A program made the position numbers and the translations under genes. Shown here piece after piece: positions 48,301-56,388 of a stretch of DNA of 64,000 bases (position 1 is its first letter; every line of letters begins with the position of its first letter). The notes under the pieces are model-generated. The model saw only the letters and a list, made by a program, of their open reading frames with translations, was not told the DNA's origin and did not search any database. This stretch comes from JBGAQP01 sp044220635 (GTDB lineage Bacteria > Pseudomonadota > Gammaproteobacteria > Burkholderiales > Usitatibacteraceae): positions 1 through 64,000 of the forward strand of contig JBGAQP010000008.1 in assembly GCA_044220635.1 (NCBI GenBank). The letters are read 5' to 3'.

Positions 48301-51300
48301 GGCGGTTCCCGCCGAGAACTGCACGGTGTTGTCGTCGTCGCTGATCGTCACCGTGGTCGAGGCCGGCGTGCCGATCGTCGCGCCCACCGCGCCCGAGAGG
48401 TTCACCGCGAAAGCGCGCGCGGCGTTGACCAGCGCGTCGTCGAGGATCGGCACGTTGATCAACTTGGGCGCGGCGTCGCCGTCGGCCCAGTTGAGGGTGC
48501 CGCTGGTGGCCGTGTAGTGCGTGCCGGCGGTGGCGCTGCCGTTGGCGGTGGCGTAGTTCACGCTCACCGCGCCCGTGGGCGGCCCGAGGCGCTGGACCGA
48601 GACGGCGACGTTGCCGCCGCTCTCGGTCACGCCCTGCGCGGCCGAGGTCATCGCGACCCCCTGGTCCTCGCTCGTGATCGTCACCGTCGCCGTGGTGGCT
48701 GCGCCGAGAAGCCCGCCCGCCGTGGGCGCCGAGAGGACCACGGAGAATGTCTCCGGCCCCTCGATGGTGGCGTCGTTGAGCACCGGGATGGTCCCCGTCG
48801 GACCCACGGTGAGCGGCATGGAGGCGACGCCCGCGGCGAAGGTGAGCATTCCCGTGCGCTGGATCGCAAGACCGTTGGTTCCGAAGTCCTGGCCCGCGGC
48901 CGCCGTCCCGTTGGCGGTCGCCCAGGTCACGTTGGCGCTCGCGCCGAGGTAGCCGGTGCGCGCGACGGTCAGGGTCGCGTTCGCCCCCGTTTCGCCCACG
49001 CTCGTGGCCGGGGGTGAGAACTCGAACACGCTCTCGTTGTCGTCGATGGTCACGGTCGTGGTGCCCGTGGGGCCGATCACGGCACCCCCCGTCGGGTTCG
49101 AGAGCACGATCGTGAACGTCTCCGCGGACTCGGGCGCGGTGTCGTTGAGGATCGGCACGGTCCCGATCAGCGGACCGATCGTGATCGACTTGGGCGCGGT
49201 GTCGCCCGCCGCCCAGGAGAGCGTGCCGGTACGCTGCGTGGCGAGACCGTTGGTCCCGAAGTCCTGGCCCGCGGCCGCGGAGCCGTCGGCGGTGGTCCAG
49301 GTCACGCTGACCGCGGAGGTCGCCGCGCCGGAGCGGGCCACCTGGACGGTGACGTTGGGTCCCGCCTCGTTCACGGAGTAGCCGGGCTGGACGAAGCTCA
49401 GCGCCGACTCGTCGTCGTTGAGGGTCACCACGACGCCGTCGGGCGTGCCGACGGTGGCGGCGGTGGGCCCGAAGATCACGACCGCGAAGGCCTTTGCGGG
49501 TTCGACCACCGCGTCGTTGAGGATCGGGATCGAGATCGTCTTCGAGGCGCCGTCACCCGCGGCCCAGTTGAGCGTTCCGGAAACCGGCGTCGTGTTGCCG
49601 GGCGCGCCGAAGTCGGTGCCGGCGAGGGCCGTGGCGTCGCCCGTGATCCAGTTCACGCTCGCGGGCGCGGCGATCACGCCGGCGCGGCTGACGGTGAGCA
49701 CGAGGTTCGGCGTGCCCTCGGTGACGGAGGCCGCGGCGGAGGTGAACTGCAGGGTGTTGTCGTCGTCGGCGACCGTCACGGTCGTCGTGAGGGGGGCCCC
49801 CAGCGTGGCGCCCACGGCGTTGGAGAGATTCACCGTGAACGTCCGCGCGGCGTTGAGCGCGCCGTCGTCGATGAGGGGAACGACGACGTTCTTCGGCGTC
49901 GCGTCGCCGTCGGCCCAGTTGAGGGTGCCGGCGGCGGCGGTGTAATGGGTCCCGGCGAGCGCGCTGCCGTTCGCGGTCGCGTAATCCACGCTGATCGCGC
50001 CCGTCGGCGTGCCCATGCGCTGCACGGCAACCACGGCGTTGCCGGCGCCTTCCACCGCGCCCAGTGCGGCGGTGGCCATCGCGACCCCCTGGTCCTCGCT
50101 CGTGATCGTGACCGTCGCCGAGGTCGCCGCGCCCAGCTGCCCGCCGCCCGTGGGTGCGGAAAGCGTGACGGTGAAGGTCTCGGAACCCTCGATCGCCGCG
50201 TCGTTCAGGACCGGGATCGTGCCCGTGGGACCGATCGAGAGCGTCTGCGTGTCCACCCCGGGACCGAAGACGACCTGGCCCGTGCGCTGGGACGGCAGGG
50301 CGTTCGTGCCGAAGTCCGAGCCCGCGAGGGCGGTGCCGTTGGCGGTGGTCCAGGTGACCGCGGCCGTCGTGACGAGGGCGCCCGTGCGCGACAGGGTGAG
50401 CGTGCCGTCCGCGCCGGTCTCGCCGACCGAAAGGGTCGGCGTCGCGAATTGGATGACGCTCTCGTCGTCGAGGATCGTGACGGTCGTGGCGCCCGTCGCG
50501 CCGACCACGGCGCCGCCCGTCGGGTTCGAGAGCGCGATGGTGAAGGTCTCGTCCGCCTCGAAAGCGGTGTCGGTGATCGTCGCGACGGTGCCCGAGGGCC
50601 CGACGGTGATGGTCTTGGGCGTGGCGTCGCCCGCGGCCCAGGAGAGCGTCCCGGTGCGCTGCGTGGCGATCCCGTTGGTGCCGAAGTCGGAGCCGGCGAT
50701 GGCGGTGCCGTTGGCCGTCGTCCAGGTGACGCCGAGCGCGCCCGAGGTCGGGCCCGTGCGCGTGACCTGCACGTTGATGTTCGGGCCGCTTTCGGCGACG
50801 GAATAGGTCGCCTGGGCGAAGTCGAGCGAGGGCGTGAGCGAGGGATCGAGCGGCGGAAGCGCCACGGCGTCGATCCAGACGCGGTCGGCGCAGTTGACGC
50901 CGCCCACGGCGGGCGGGTTCACGTTGTTGCAGGCGAAGTTGAGCTTGTTCGCGAAGCGCCAGCGCAGGGTGTGCGCGCCTGCGGTGAGCGGGAAGGTGAC
51001 CACCTTCCAGCCGCTCTCGCCGCCCGGTTCGGTGTGCACCGTGACGCCGTCGATCTGGAAGACGAAATCGCCGTAGTTCTGGTAGCTCGAGACCTTGTAG
51101 GCGAAGGCGACGGTGCCCGCGAAGAACCCGCCCGTGAACGATACGTCGGAGTTGCGGGCCACCCCCTGGGTCGTCGCCAGGACGTTGGCGGAGCGCAGGC
51201 TGCTGGGTCCCTCGAAGGACTGGTCGGTCTCGACGGTCCACGGCGCCACGGATCCGTCGGGCGTCGCATACCCGGCCGGGAACGTGCCGCCCGGCGGCCA

Positions 51301-53079
51301 GGCCGAGACGATCATGCCGGTGGCGACCGCGGGCGAGCCGAGCACGGTGTTGCTGCCGCCCGGGCTGGAGAGCGTGACGGAGAAGACCTCGCTGTCCTCG
51401 TCGAGTCCGTCGGCGAGCGCGGGCACAAGGATGGTCTTGTTCGACATGTCGCCGTCGGCCCAGTTGAGCGTGCCGCTGGTGGACGTGAAGTCCGACCCCG
51501 AGGTCGCGGTGCCGCTCGCGGTCGCGTAGTTGACCGAGACCGCGCCCGAGCTCGAGCCCGTGCGGCTCACGCTGAACTGGACGTTGCCGCCCTCCGCCCC
51601 GCTCGCCGCCGCCGCGGTGAACTGCAGCGACGCGCCTATCATCGTCGGCCGAAGTGCCGAGAGGGCGGCGCGGTTGTTGTTCATCGAGAGCGCCGTGTTG
51701 GCGGAGTTGCCGGCGACTTCGCTCACGCCGCAGGGCCGGGGCACGAGATCGCCGCCCGGGGCGAAGCAGTTGACGCCCGGGTTCGAGAACTTGTAGAGGC
51801 GTTCCGTCGTCCCGTGGAAGTACGCCATGATGTCGGAGAAGTTGCTCGCCACCGTCGTCGAGCACTCGGGCTGGCTGCCGCAGCCTCCGGGGATCGTCGG
51901 GTTGCACGACAGCGCCCCGCTCGCGCAGTACGCATAGCCGTACGAATACGAGTACGCGCCGAGCGGCGGGCTCGCCGTGCCGCCCGCCTGCCAGGACGAG
52001 GTCGAGCGGTCGTGCATGTTGCCCATGTTGTGACCGACCTCGTGGATGAACACCGACTCGCAGCCGAGGATGCATCCCGTGGTGACCGAGTACATGTACG
52101 ACGCGTTGAGCGAGGCTCCCCCGCCGCCGCTGGCACCGACCCAGGCGATGCCCGAGCCCCCGAAGGAGCTGCCGTTGCGCAGGAACGCGACCATGTCCGC
52201 ACCCACGGTGCTGCGGTAAGTCTCGACGCCGCTGAAGGTTCCGGCATCGAAACTCCCGGACAGCGGCGAGATGGCGTTGAGGGCCGTGGAGTCGGAAACG
52301 GCGTCGCTGTAGGTGACCTGCATGGAGCCCACGAGGCGCAGCGTGATGGCGATCTCGCTGTCCGCGTAGGAGACGTTGGCCCGGTCGACGAGGAAATTCA
52401 GGCGCGTGAGCAGGTTCCCGCCCGCGTTGTTCGGGTTGGCGGCGAACCCGTTCGTGTACACGAACATGATGTCGACCACGTACTGGGGGGTCGGGGTGAC
52501 CTTGGGGTCCCCGACGGTGTTGACCCCGGGAATCGCGAGCATCGTCTCGGGCGCGTACAGCGCTTCCGTGAGGCGCTTGGCCTGCGGCGGGATCGGCAGC
52601 GCGTCGTTCTCCAGGACCGTCATGGGGACGTGGCGCCGCTCCTCGCTCATGTCCACGAGCCAGTCGTGGCCGCCTCCGGGCACGAGGCGGTAGTCGCCCT
52701 CGGGCGTCGCGAGCGCGCCGAAGGAGCCCCCGGGGCCCGTCGTGACGATGGCGCGGTATTCCTTGCCGCGCAGCTTGTGCCGGCCGACCCAGGTGGTGAT
52801 CCCGCCGCCGTGGCGCTTGGCGAGCTCGAAGATGTAGGCGTGCGTGGTCGCGTTGGGCAGCGCGAGCTCGACCTCCTCGCCGTAGGCGAGGGCATGCATG
52901 TGCTCGGCGTTGAAACGCACGGCGGTGCCTGGCGTGGCCACGCCCGGGATCGTGGCCTTGGCGAGGGGGCCGTCCCAAGGCTTGAGCATCTGCGGGCCGG
53001 CCGCCGCCAGCGGGAGCGCCGCCAGGGTGGACAGCGCGAGGAGGAGCCTTGCGAGCGCGCCGCGCATGGAACCGTTCAT
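45400..53079 (-). CDS. Giant secreted reprolysin-type metalloprotease with 15 Calx-beta domains
   Basis: A 2559-residue protein. A signal peptide (RLLLALSTLAALPLAAAG) is followed by a propeptide-like region to about 195 and a metzincin domain at about 200-475, with zinc motif HEVGHNMGNMHD (346-357, ligands His346, His350, His356) and a Met-turn in FSDIMAY. Calx-beta domain 1 follows, then a jelly-roll-like module (LRSANVL...AGTVAFAYKVSS...AGAHTLRW...WIDAVALPP), then 14 more Calx-beta domains, then a second copy of the module ending WIDAVVLPPPGP. Calx-beta domains bind calcium and stiffen adhesins. No cell-wall anchor, PEP-CTERM or typical T1SS glycine repeats are seen. The start is at 53079 or 53067. 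Likely an extracellular protease/adhesin. Confidence 0.9.
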   Translation of the reverse strand: MNGSMRGALARLLLALSTLAALPLAAAGPQMLKPWDGPLAKATIPGVATPGTAVRFNAEHMHALAYGEEVELALPNATTHAYIFELAKRHGGGITTWVGRHKLRGKEYRAIVTTGPGGSFGALATPEGDYRLVPGGGHDWLVDMSEERRHVPMTVLENDALPIPPQAKRLTEALYAPETMLAIPGVNTVGDPKVTPTPQYVVDIMFVYTNGFAANPNNAGGNLLTRLNFLVDRANVSYADSEIAITLRLVGSMQVTYSDAVSDSTALNAISPLSGSFDAGTFSGVETYRSTVGADMVAFLRNGSSFGGSGIAWVGASGGGGASLNASYMYSVTTGCILGCESVFIHEVGHNMGNMHDRSTSSWQAGGTASPPLGAYSYSYGYAYCASGALSCNPTIPGGCGSQPECSTTVASNFSDIMAYFHGTTERLYKFSNPGVNCFAPGGDLVPRPCGVSEVAGNSANTALSMNNNRAALSALRPTMIGASLQFTAAAASGAEGGNVQFSVSRTGSSSGAVSVNYATASGTATSGSDFTSTSGTLNWADGDMSNKTILVPALADGLDEDSEVFSVTLSSPGGSNTVLGSPAVATGMIVSAWPPGGTFPAGYATPDGSVAPWTVETDQSFEGPSSLRSANVLATTQGVARNSDVSFTGGFFAGTVAFAYKVSSYQNYGDFVFQIDGVTVHTEPGGESGWKVVTFPLTAGAHTLRWRFANKLNFACNNVNPPAVGGVNCADRVWIDAVALPPLDPSLTPSLDFAQATYSVAESGPNINVQVTRTGPTSGALGVTWTTANGTAIAGSDFGTNGIATQRTGTLSWAAGDATPKTITVGPSGTVATITDTAFEADETFTIALSNPTGGAVVGATGATTVTILDDESVIQFATPTLSVGETGADGTLTLSRTGALVTTAAVTWTTANGTALAGSDFGTNALPSQRTGQVVFGPGVDTQTLSIGPTGTIPVLNDAAIEGSETFTVTLSAPTGGGQLGAATSATVTITSEDQGVAMATAALGAVEGAGNAVVAVQRMGTPTGAISVDYATANGSALAGTHYTAAAGTLNWADGDATPKNVVVPLIDDGALNAARTFTVNLSNAVGATLGAPLTTTVTVADDDNTLQFTSAAASVTEGTPNLVLTVSRAGVIAAPASVNWITGDATALAGTDFGAPGNTTPVSGTLNWAAGDGASKTISIPILNDAVVEPAKAFAVVIFGPTAATVGTPDGVVVTLNDDESALSFVQPGYSVNEAGPNVTVQVARSGAATSAVSVTWTTADGSAAAGQDFGTNGLATQRTGTLSWAAGDTAPKSITIGPLIGTVPILNDTAPESAETFTIVLSNPTGGAVIGPTGTTTVTIDDNESVFEFSPPATSVGETGANATLTVARTGYLGASANVTWATANGTAAAGQDFGTNGLAIQRTGMLTFAAGVASMPLTVGPTGTIPVLNDATIEGPETFSVVLSAPTAGGLLGAATTATVTITSEDQGVAMTSAAQGVTESGGNVAVSVQRLGPPTGAVSVNYATANGSATAGTHYTATSGTLNWADGDAAPKLINVPILDDALVNAARAFAVNLSGAVGATIGTPASTTVTISDDDNTVQFSAGTASVSESAGNLVLTVTRVGGISAPAQVLWATADGTALAGTDFGVLGNTTQLSGALNWAAGDGASKTVTIPILNDAVVEGAKTFVVGLGVPTGTAIGTPTGVFVTLNDDDAGLSFSAPTYAVTEGGAMVNVTVNRTGAATGTVGVTWTTANGTAVAGSDYGTLGSGTQRTGTLTWLSGDSAPKNIMIGGTVSSVPVLNNSVVEADKSFTITLSNPTGGVQVGGSPTATVTIQDDDSAFEFSPAAASVGETGANSTLTVTRTGALNTAASLTWTTANGTAVAGQDFGTNGLATQRTGTLSFAAGVASMPIAIGPTTVAGAWIPVLNDTTIEGSEAFSVVLSAPVGAALGTATTATVTITSEDQGVAMATATQGVAESGGNVAVSVQRLGPPTGAVSVNYATSNGSATAGTHYTAASGTLNWADGDGTPKVINVPILDNGAVNAARTFAVTLSGAVGAAIGTPASTTVTISDDDNTVQFSAATASISESAGNLVLTVTRLGGVAAPASVAWATADGTALAGTDFGVLGNTTQLSGTLNWVAGDGASKTITIPILNDGVVEGAKTFAVGLGSPTGTAIGTPTGVLVTLNDDDAGVVFGTATYSVGEAGPSVTLTVNRIGPAAATATVTWTTANATATSGSDFGISGIATQRTGNLTWFPGDVAPKSIVIPILNDVASEGDETFTVTLSNPSAGLVIGTPGTATVTIVEDDLPPESTLQFDSVKVLVTEGDPSGNAVLNVTRTLAPGGSFDAAVTVNYATVAGTALAPSDFTMRSGTLSWGSGDSAPRQITVPITNDAVAESPEIFAVAIATPSPGAAVGAVPTAIVTILDEDEVFPPGGGIPPGWVIPGGAQGGFSVANDAGAYEGALQLRSDTVFDGESAQIEVAGNWLAGTLSFRAKVSSEAAFDALRFYVDGVLVGEWSGTSNGSWQLFSIPVAAGAHTFRWAYAKDASVTIGQDAGWIDAVVLPPPGP
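46543..50829 (-). repeat. Three tandem ~1.43-kb units coding four Calx-beta domains each
   Basis: Units lie at 49408-50829, 47980-49407 and 46543-47979 (1422, 1428 and 1437 bases). Each encodes four Calx-beta subtypes in the same order A-B-C-D, recognisable by ATQRTGTLSWAAGD (A), VGETGA...TITSEDQ (B), GVAM...YATANGS (C) and NTVQFSA...LNDDE/D (D). Domain 14, just after the third unit in the protein, is another A type, so the array breaks off inside a fourth unit. Confidence 0.88.
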
Positions 53080-53277
53080 TCTTCTCTAACCCCTCGGATG
53101 GGTGGATCCGGACCGGGACGCCCGATGGACGAGCGCGCCCCGCCGCCGAAGCCCGGGACTCGCCCCGCCATGGTCTGCGTCCGGCTCCGCGGCGACAATG
53201 AACCACGTCACAGCAAACTTCAAGAAACCTCCCCATGCGGCCGCGGGATCGCGAGGCCGCCCGGGTAGAATCGCACC

Positions 53278-54291
53278 ATGCGAGTCCTCGTCACCGGCGC
53301 CGCCGGGTTCATCGGCTATCACCTGGCGCAGCGCCTGCTCGCCCGCGGCGACCGGGTGACCGGCCTGGACAACCTCAACGACTACTACGACGTGCGCCTC
53401 AAGGAGGCGCGCCTCGCCCGGCTGGGAGCGTCGGCGGGGTTCGACTTCATCCGCGCCGACCTCGCCGACCGGAGCGCCGTCGAGGCCGCATTCGCCGGGG
53501 GGCGCTTCGACGCGGTGGTGAACCTCGCGGCGCAGGCGGGCGTGCGCCATTCCCTCGTCGATCCCCACGCCTACGTGGACGCCAACGTGGCGGGCTTCCT
53601 CAATGTCCTCGAGGGTGTGCGCCGCCACGGCACGGGGCATCTGGTCTTCGCCTCGACGAGCTCGATCTACGGCTCCAACACGCGGCTGCCGTTCCGCGAG
53701 ACCGACGCGGCGGACCACCCGATGAGCCTGTACGCGGCGACCAAGCGCGCCAACGAGCTGATGGCGCACGCCTACGCGCACCTCTTCGCGATTCCCTGCA
53801 CGGGGCTGCGCTTCTTCACCGTCTACGGGCCTTGGGGCCGGCCCGACATGGCGCTCTTCCGGTTCACGAAGGGCATCCTCGCGGGCGAGCCGATCCCGGT
53901 CTACAACCGCGGGCAGATGGACCGGGACTTCACCTACGTCGACGACATCGTGGAGGGCGTGGTGCGCGTGGTCGACCGCCCGGCCGCGGCCGACCCGCGG
54001 TGGGACGGGGCGAGTCCCAATCCGGCGACAAGCCACGCCCCCTGGCGCGTCTTCAACATCGGCAACAACCGGCGCGTGCCGCTCATGCGTTACATCGAGG
54101 CCCTCGAGTCGGCTCTCGGCCGGAAGGCCGTCCTCGACCTGCTTCCCATGCAGGCGGGCGACGTGGCCGCGACCGAGGCCGACACTTCGGCCCTCGAAGC
54201 GGCGGTCGGTTTCCGTCCCGTCACCCCGGTCGAGGAGGGCGTGCGCCGCTTCGTCGACTGGTACCGCGATTACTACGGAGCGAAGCCTTGA
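53278..54291 (+). CDS. NAD-dependent epimerase/dehydratase, UDP-glucuronate 4-epimerase-like
   Basis: An extended SDR of 337 aa. The Rossmann motif GAAGFIGYH is at residues 7-15, and the catalytic Tyr/Lys in SLYAATK follows STSSIYGSN. LDNLNDYYDVRLKEARL and FFTVYGPWGRPDMALFRFTKG are the signatures of UDP-glucuronate/UDP-galacturonate epimerases used for surface polysaccharides. No other polysaccharide genes adjoin. It is divergent from the giant protease gene and coupled by TTGA to a small membrane-protein gene. Confidence 0.92.
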   Translation: MRVLVTGAAGFIGYHLAQRLLARGDRVTGLDNLNDYYDVRLKEARLARLGASAGFDFIRADLADRSAVEAAFAGGRFDAVVNLAAQAGVRHSLVDPHAYVDANVAGFLNVLEGVRRHGTGHLVFASTSSIYGSNTRLPFRETDAADHPMSLYAATKRANELMAHAYAHLFAIPCTGLRFFTVYGPWGRPDMALFRFTKGILAGEPIPVYNRGQMDRDFTYVDDIVEGVVRVVDRPAAADPRWDGASPNPATSHAPWRVFNIGNNRRVPLMRYIEALESALGRKAVLDLLPMQAGDVAATEADTSALEAAVGFRPVTPVEEGVRRFVDWYRDYYGAKP

Positions 54292-54506
54292 AGATCCGCA
54301 AGACCGGCGTTTCCCTCGTCTTCCGCCTCTGGATCCTCGCCACGGTCTTCGTCTGGCCGTTCATCGAGGGCTGGGAGAACGTCGCCTGGGCGGCGGTCGG
54401 CGGCGTCCTCGCCCTCGTCTGGTGGCGCCTGCCCGAGGACCCGCCCGCCCCGGTCGAGCGCCTGCCCTACCAGCACCTTTACGAGCGTCCCGAGGACAAG
54501 CGCTAG
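54288..54506 (+). CDS. Small membrane protein coupled to the epimerase
   Basis: A 72-residue frame starting with TTG at 54288, whose TTGA overlaps the epimerase stop. It reads (M)KIRKTGVSLVFRLWILA, a hydrophobic helix, WENVAWAAVGGVLALVWW as a second helix, and a polar tail ending YERPEDKR. Codon use matches the neighbours and the frame ends just before the rpsF promoter. No family is recognised. The product is probably a two-helix inner membrane protein. Confidence 0.55.
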   Translation: MKIRKTGVSLVFRLWILATVFVWPFIEGWENVAWAAVGGVLALVWWRLPEDPPAPVERLPYQHLYERPEDKR

Positions 54507-54533
54507 GCCTGCCCGGGGGCCCGGTCCACCCCT

Positions 54534-54562
54534 TTGTTTTTGCTTGGTTTCCCGCGTATAAT
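54534..54562 (+). promoter_or_regulatory. rpsF operon promoter
   Basis: TTGTTT (54534-54539), a 17-base spacer and a consensus TATAAT (54557-54562) precede rpsF by about 100 bases. This is the best sigma70 match noticed in the window, as expected for a ribosomal protein operon. Confidence 0.75.
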
Positions 54563-54661
54563 GCGCGGTTCTCCGGGACCTTCCAGGGCTTCTTCGGAGC
54601 GAACCACCCCTTGCCCCACCGCATGCGCATGCCGGGGGGCTTCAACCCACGAGGAGAATCC

Positions 54662-55081
54662 ATGCGCCATTACGAGATCGTTTTCATCGTGCATCCCGAT
54701 CAGAGCGAGCAGGTGCCCGCGATGATCGAGCGCTACCGCGCGACCATCACGGGCGGCGGCGGCAAGGTCCACCGCATCGAGGACTGGGGGCGGCGCCAGC
54801 TCGCCTTCCCGATCCAGAAGGTGTTCAAGGCGCACTACGTGCTCATGAACATCGAGGTGGGCAACGAGACCCTCGCGGAACTCGAGCACGCCTTCAAGTT
54901 CAACGACGCGGTGCTGCGTCACCTGACCGTTTCCATGCGCGAGGCCGTGACCGGACCCTCCCCGATGATGAAGGAGGAGAAGTCGCGCAACGTGACCGAG
55001 GGCGCGGGCGAGAAGGAAGGCGCCCGCGAGGCCCCCAAGGAGGCCGCGAAGGAACCCGCGGCCCCGGCGCAGGCGTCCTGA
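54662..55081 (+). CDS. rpsF: 30S ribosomal protein S6
   Basis: S6 (139 aa) with the standard MRHYEIVFIVHPDQSEQVP start and GGKVHRIEDWGRRQLAFPIQK core. The last 35 residues form an Ala/Glu/Lys-rich tail longer than in E. coli. A GAGGAGA ribosome site precedes the ATG. First gene of rpsF-priB-rpsR-rplI. Confidence 0.98.
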   Translation: MRHYEIVFIVHPDQSEQVPAMIERYRATITGGGGKVHRIEDWGRRQLAFPIQKVFKAHYVLMNIEVGNETLAELEHAFKFNDAVLRHLTVSMREAVTGPSPMMKEEKSRNVTEGAGEKEGAREAPKEAAKEPAAPAQAS

Positions 55082-55096
55082 CGCGGTCGGGACGGG

Positions 55097-55402
55097 GTGG
55101 AGCGCAACCAGTTCCTTCTGGACGCCGAGATCCTGGACGTGGGGGCCGTGAGGACCACGCCGGGCGGAATCGAGACCGTGGCCCTGAGGCTGCGCCACCG
55201 TTCCGAGCAGCTCGAGGCCGGAGGGGCCAAGGTGGCCGAGGTGACGATCGACGCCGCGGGCTTCGGGGCTCTTGCCCCCCGGCTCGGGGCCCTCGGCAAG
55301 GGGCAGCGGGTCGCGGTGAGGGGATTCCTCACCCGGCGCAGCGCCCGCAGCGACATCCCGGTCCTGCACATCAACGAATTCAAGATCATCGAGACGAGGT
55401 AA
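55097..55402 (+). CDS. priB: Primosomal replication protein N (PriB)
   Basis: PriB (101 aa), a single-strand DNA-binding OB-fold protein that helps PriA restart replication forks. Visible segments are NQFLLDAEILDVGAVRTTPGG, the central LRLRHRSEQ, the GQRVAVRGFLTRR strand and the HINEFKII end. It starts with GTG at 55097. Its place between rpsF and rpsR is the canonical one. Confidence 0.93.
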   Translation: MERNQFLLDAEILDVGAVRTTPGGIETVALRLRHRSEQLEAGGAKVAEVTIDAAGFGALAPRLGALGKGQRVAVRGFLTRRSARSDIPVLHINEFKIIETR

Positions 55403-55408
55403 CGAATC

Positions 55409-55708
55409 ATGCCCAGACCCGCACCGCGTGGCCGCGGAAAAGGTAAAGGCCCGAACAGGGGCAAGAAGGACGGACGTCCGCAGAACCGGGGGCTGTTCCG
55501 CCGCCGCAAGTTCTGCCGCTTCACCGCCGAGAACGTCAAGGAAGTCGACTACAAGGACATCGCCGTCCTGAAGGACTTCGTGAACGAGAACGGCAAGATC
55601 ATCCCGGCGCGCATCACCGGCACGAAGGCGCGCTACCAGCGCCAGCTCGGGATCGCGATCAAGCGGGCGCGCTTCCTCGCGCTGCTGCACTTCACCGACC
55701 TGCACTGA
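55409..55708 (+). CDS. rpsR: 30S ribosomal protein S18
   Basis: S18 (99 aa). A basic extension of about 30 residues (PRGRGKGKGPNRGKKDG) precedes the conserved core RRKFCRFTAENVKEVDYKD and GTKARYQRQLGIAIKRARF. It lies 6 bases after priB and 10 bases before rplI. Confidence 0.97.
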   Translation: MPRPAPRGRGKGKGPNRGKKDGRPQNRGLFRRRKFCRFTAENVKEVDYKDIAVLKDFVNENGKIIPARITGTKARYQRQLGIAIKRARFLALLHFTDLH

Positions 55709-55718
55709 GGAGACCGCC

Positions 55719-56168
55719 ATGCAAGTGATCCTCATGGAAAAGGTGGTGAACCTCGGCGGCCTCGGCGACGTGGTCAAGGTGAAGGACGGCTACGCCCGGA
55801 ACTTCCTGATCCCCCACGGAATGGCCAAGCGCGCCACGGCCGCGAACCTGAAGGAGTTCGAGGCGCGCCGCGCCGACCTGGAGAAGAAGGCGAACGAGGC
55901 CTTCGTGTCCGCGCAGGAGCGCGGCGCGAAGCTCGAGGGGATGATGATCCAGGTCACGCAGAAGGCCGGCGTGGACGGGCGCCTCTTCGGCTCGGTCACC
56001 AACGCCGACATCGCCGAGGCGCTCAAGTCGCAGGGCGTCGAGGTGAAGAAGGCCGAGATCCGCATGCCCCAGGGGCCGCTCAAGCACATCGGCGACTACC
56101 CCATCACGCTTCAGCTGCACACCGACGTGCTCGCGCACATCACGGTGAGCGTGCTCGGCGAGCAGTAG
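55719..56168 (+). CDS. rplI: 50S ribosomal protein L9
   Basis: L9 (149 aa) with the N-terminal signature MQVILMEKVVNLGGLGDVVKVKDGYARNFL (cited only as residues 1-30), the long connecting helix and a C-terminal domain with GRLFGSVTNADIAEAL. A GGAG site lies just upstream. It is followed by a strong terminator. Confidence 0.98.
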   Translation: MQVILMEKVVNLGGLGDVVKVKDGYARNFLIPHGMAKRATAANLKEFEARRADLEKKANEAFVSAQERGAKLEGMMIQVTQKAGVDGRLFGSVTNADIAEALKSQGVEVKKAEIRMPQGPLKHIGDYPITLQLHTDVLAHITVSVLGEQ

Positions 56169-56199
56169 GCGCCGCCGGGCCCGGCCCGGCGCGAGCAAG

Positions 56200-56230
56200 G
56201 GCCGCGGGGCTCCCCGCGGCCTTTCTTTTT
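56200..56230 (+). terminator. Rho-independent terminator after rplI
   Basis: GGCCGCGGGG (56200-56209) pairs with CCCCGCGGCC (56212-56221), followed by TTTCTTTTT (56222-56230). The tight loop may open to four bases. It ends the rpsF-priB-rpsR-rplI transcript. Confidence 0.9.
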
Positions 56231-56261
56231 CGCGGATAATTCATACACGGCGACGCACAGC

Positions 56262-56290
56262 TTTTCCACCGACCTGTGCACATATCCACA
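56262..56290 (+). promoter_or_regulatory. DnaA-box-like sites upstream of dnaB
   Basis: ATATCCACA (56282-56290) differs at one position from the consensus TTATCCACA, and TTTTCCACC (56262-56270) differs at two. Both lie about 100-130 bases before dnaB. They could allow DnaA control of the helicase gene, though two imperfect boxes are weak evidence. Confidence 0.3.
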
Positions 56291-56388
56291 GGCTTATGCG
56301 TTGTGGGCCCGTGAGCCGGGTGGAACAATGCCGGGCTTGCGGGCTGGTCGGCGCTCCAGTCCAACGAACGAGGAGATAACTCTTAACT

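Noticed and set aside
46543..50829. Regularly spaced repeats suggesting a CRISPR or satellite array
   Set aside because: The period is about 1.43 kb with internal ~360-base steps and keeps one open frame coding Calx-beta domains.
45496..53268. Very long plus-strand open frames (over 1100 codons each) opposite the Calx-beta gene
   Set aside because: They inherit the repeat structure of the minus-strand gene and show only Arg/Gly/Asp-rich low complexity.
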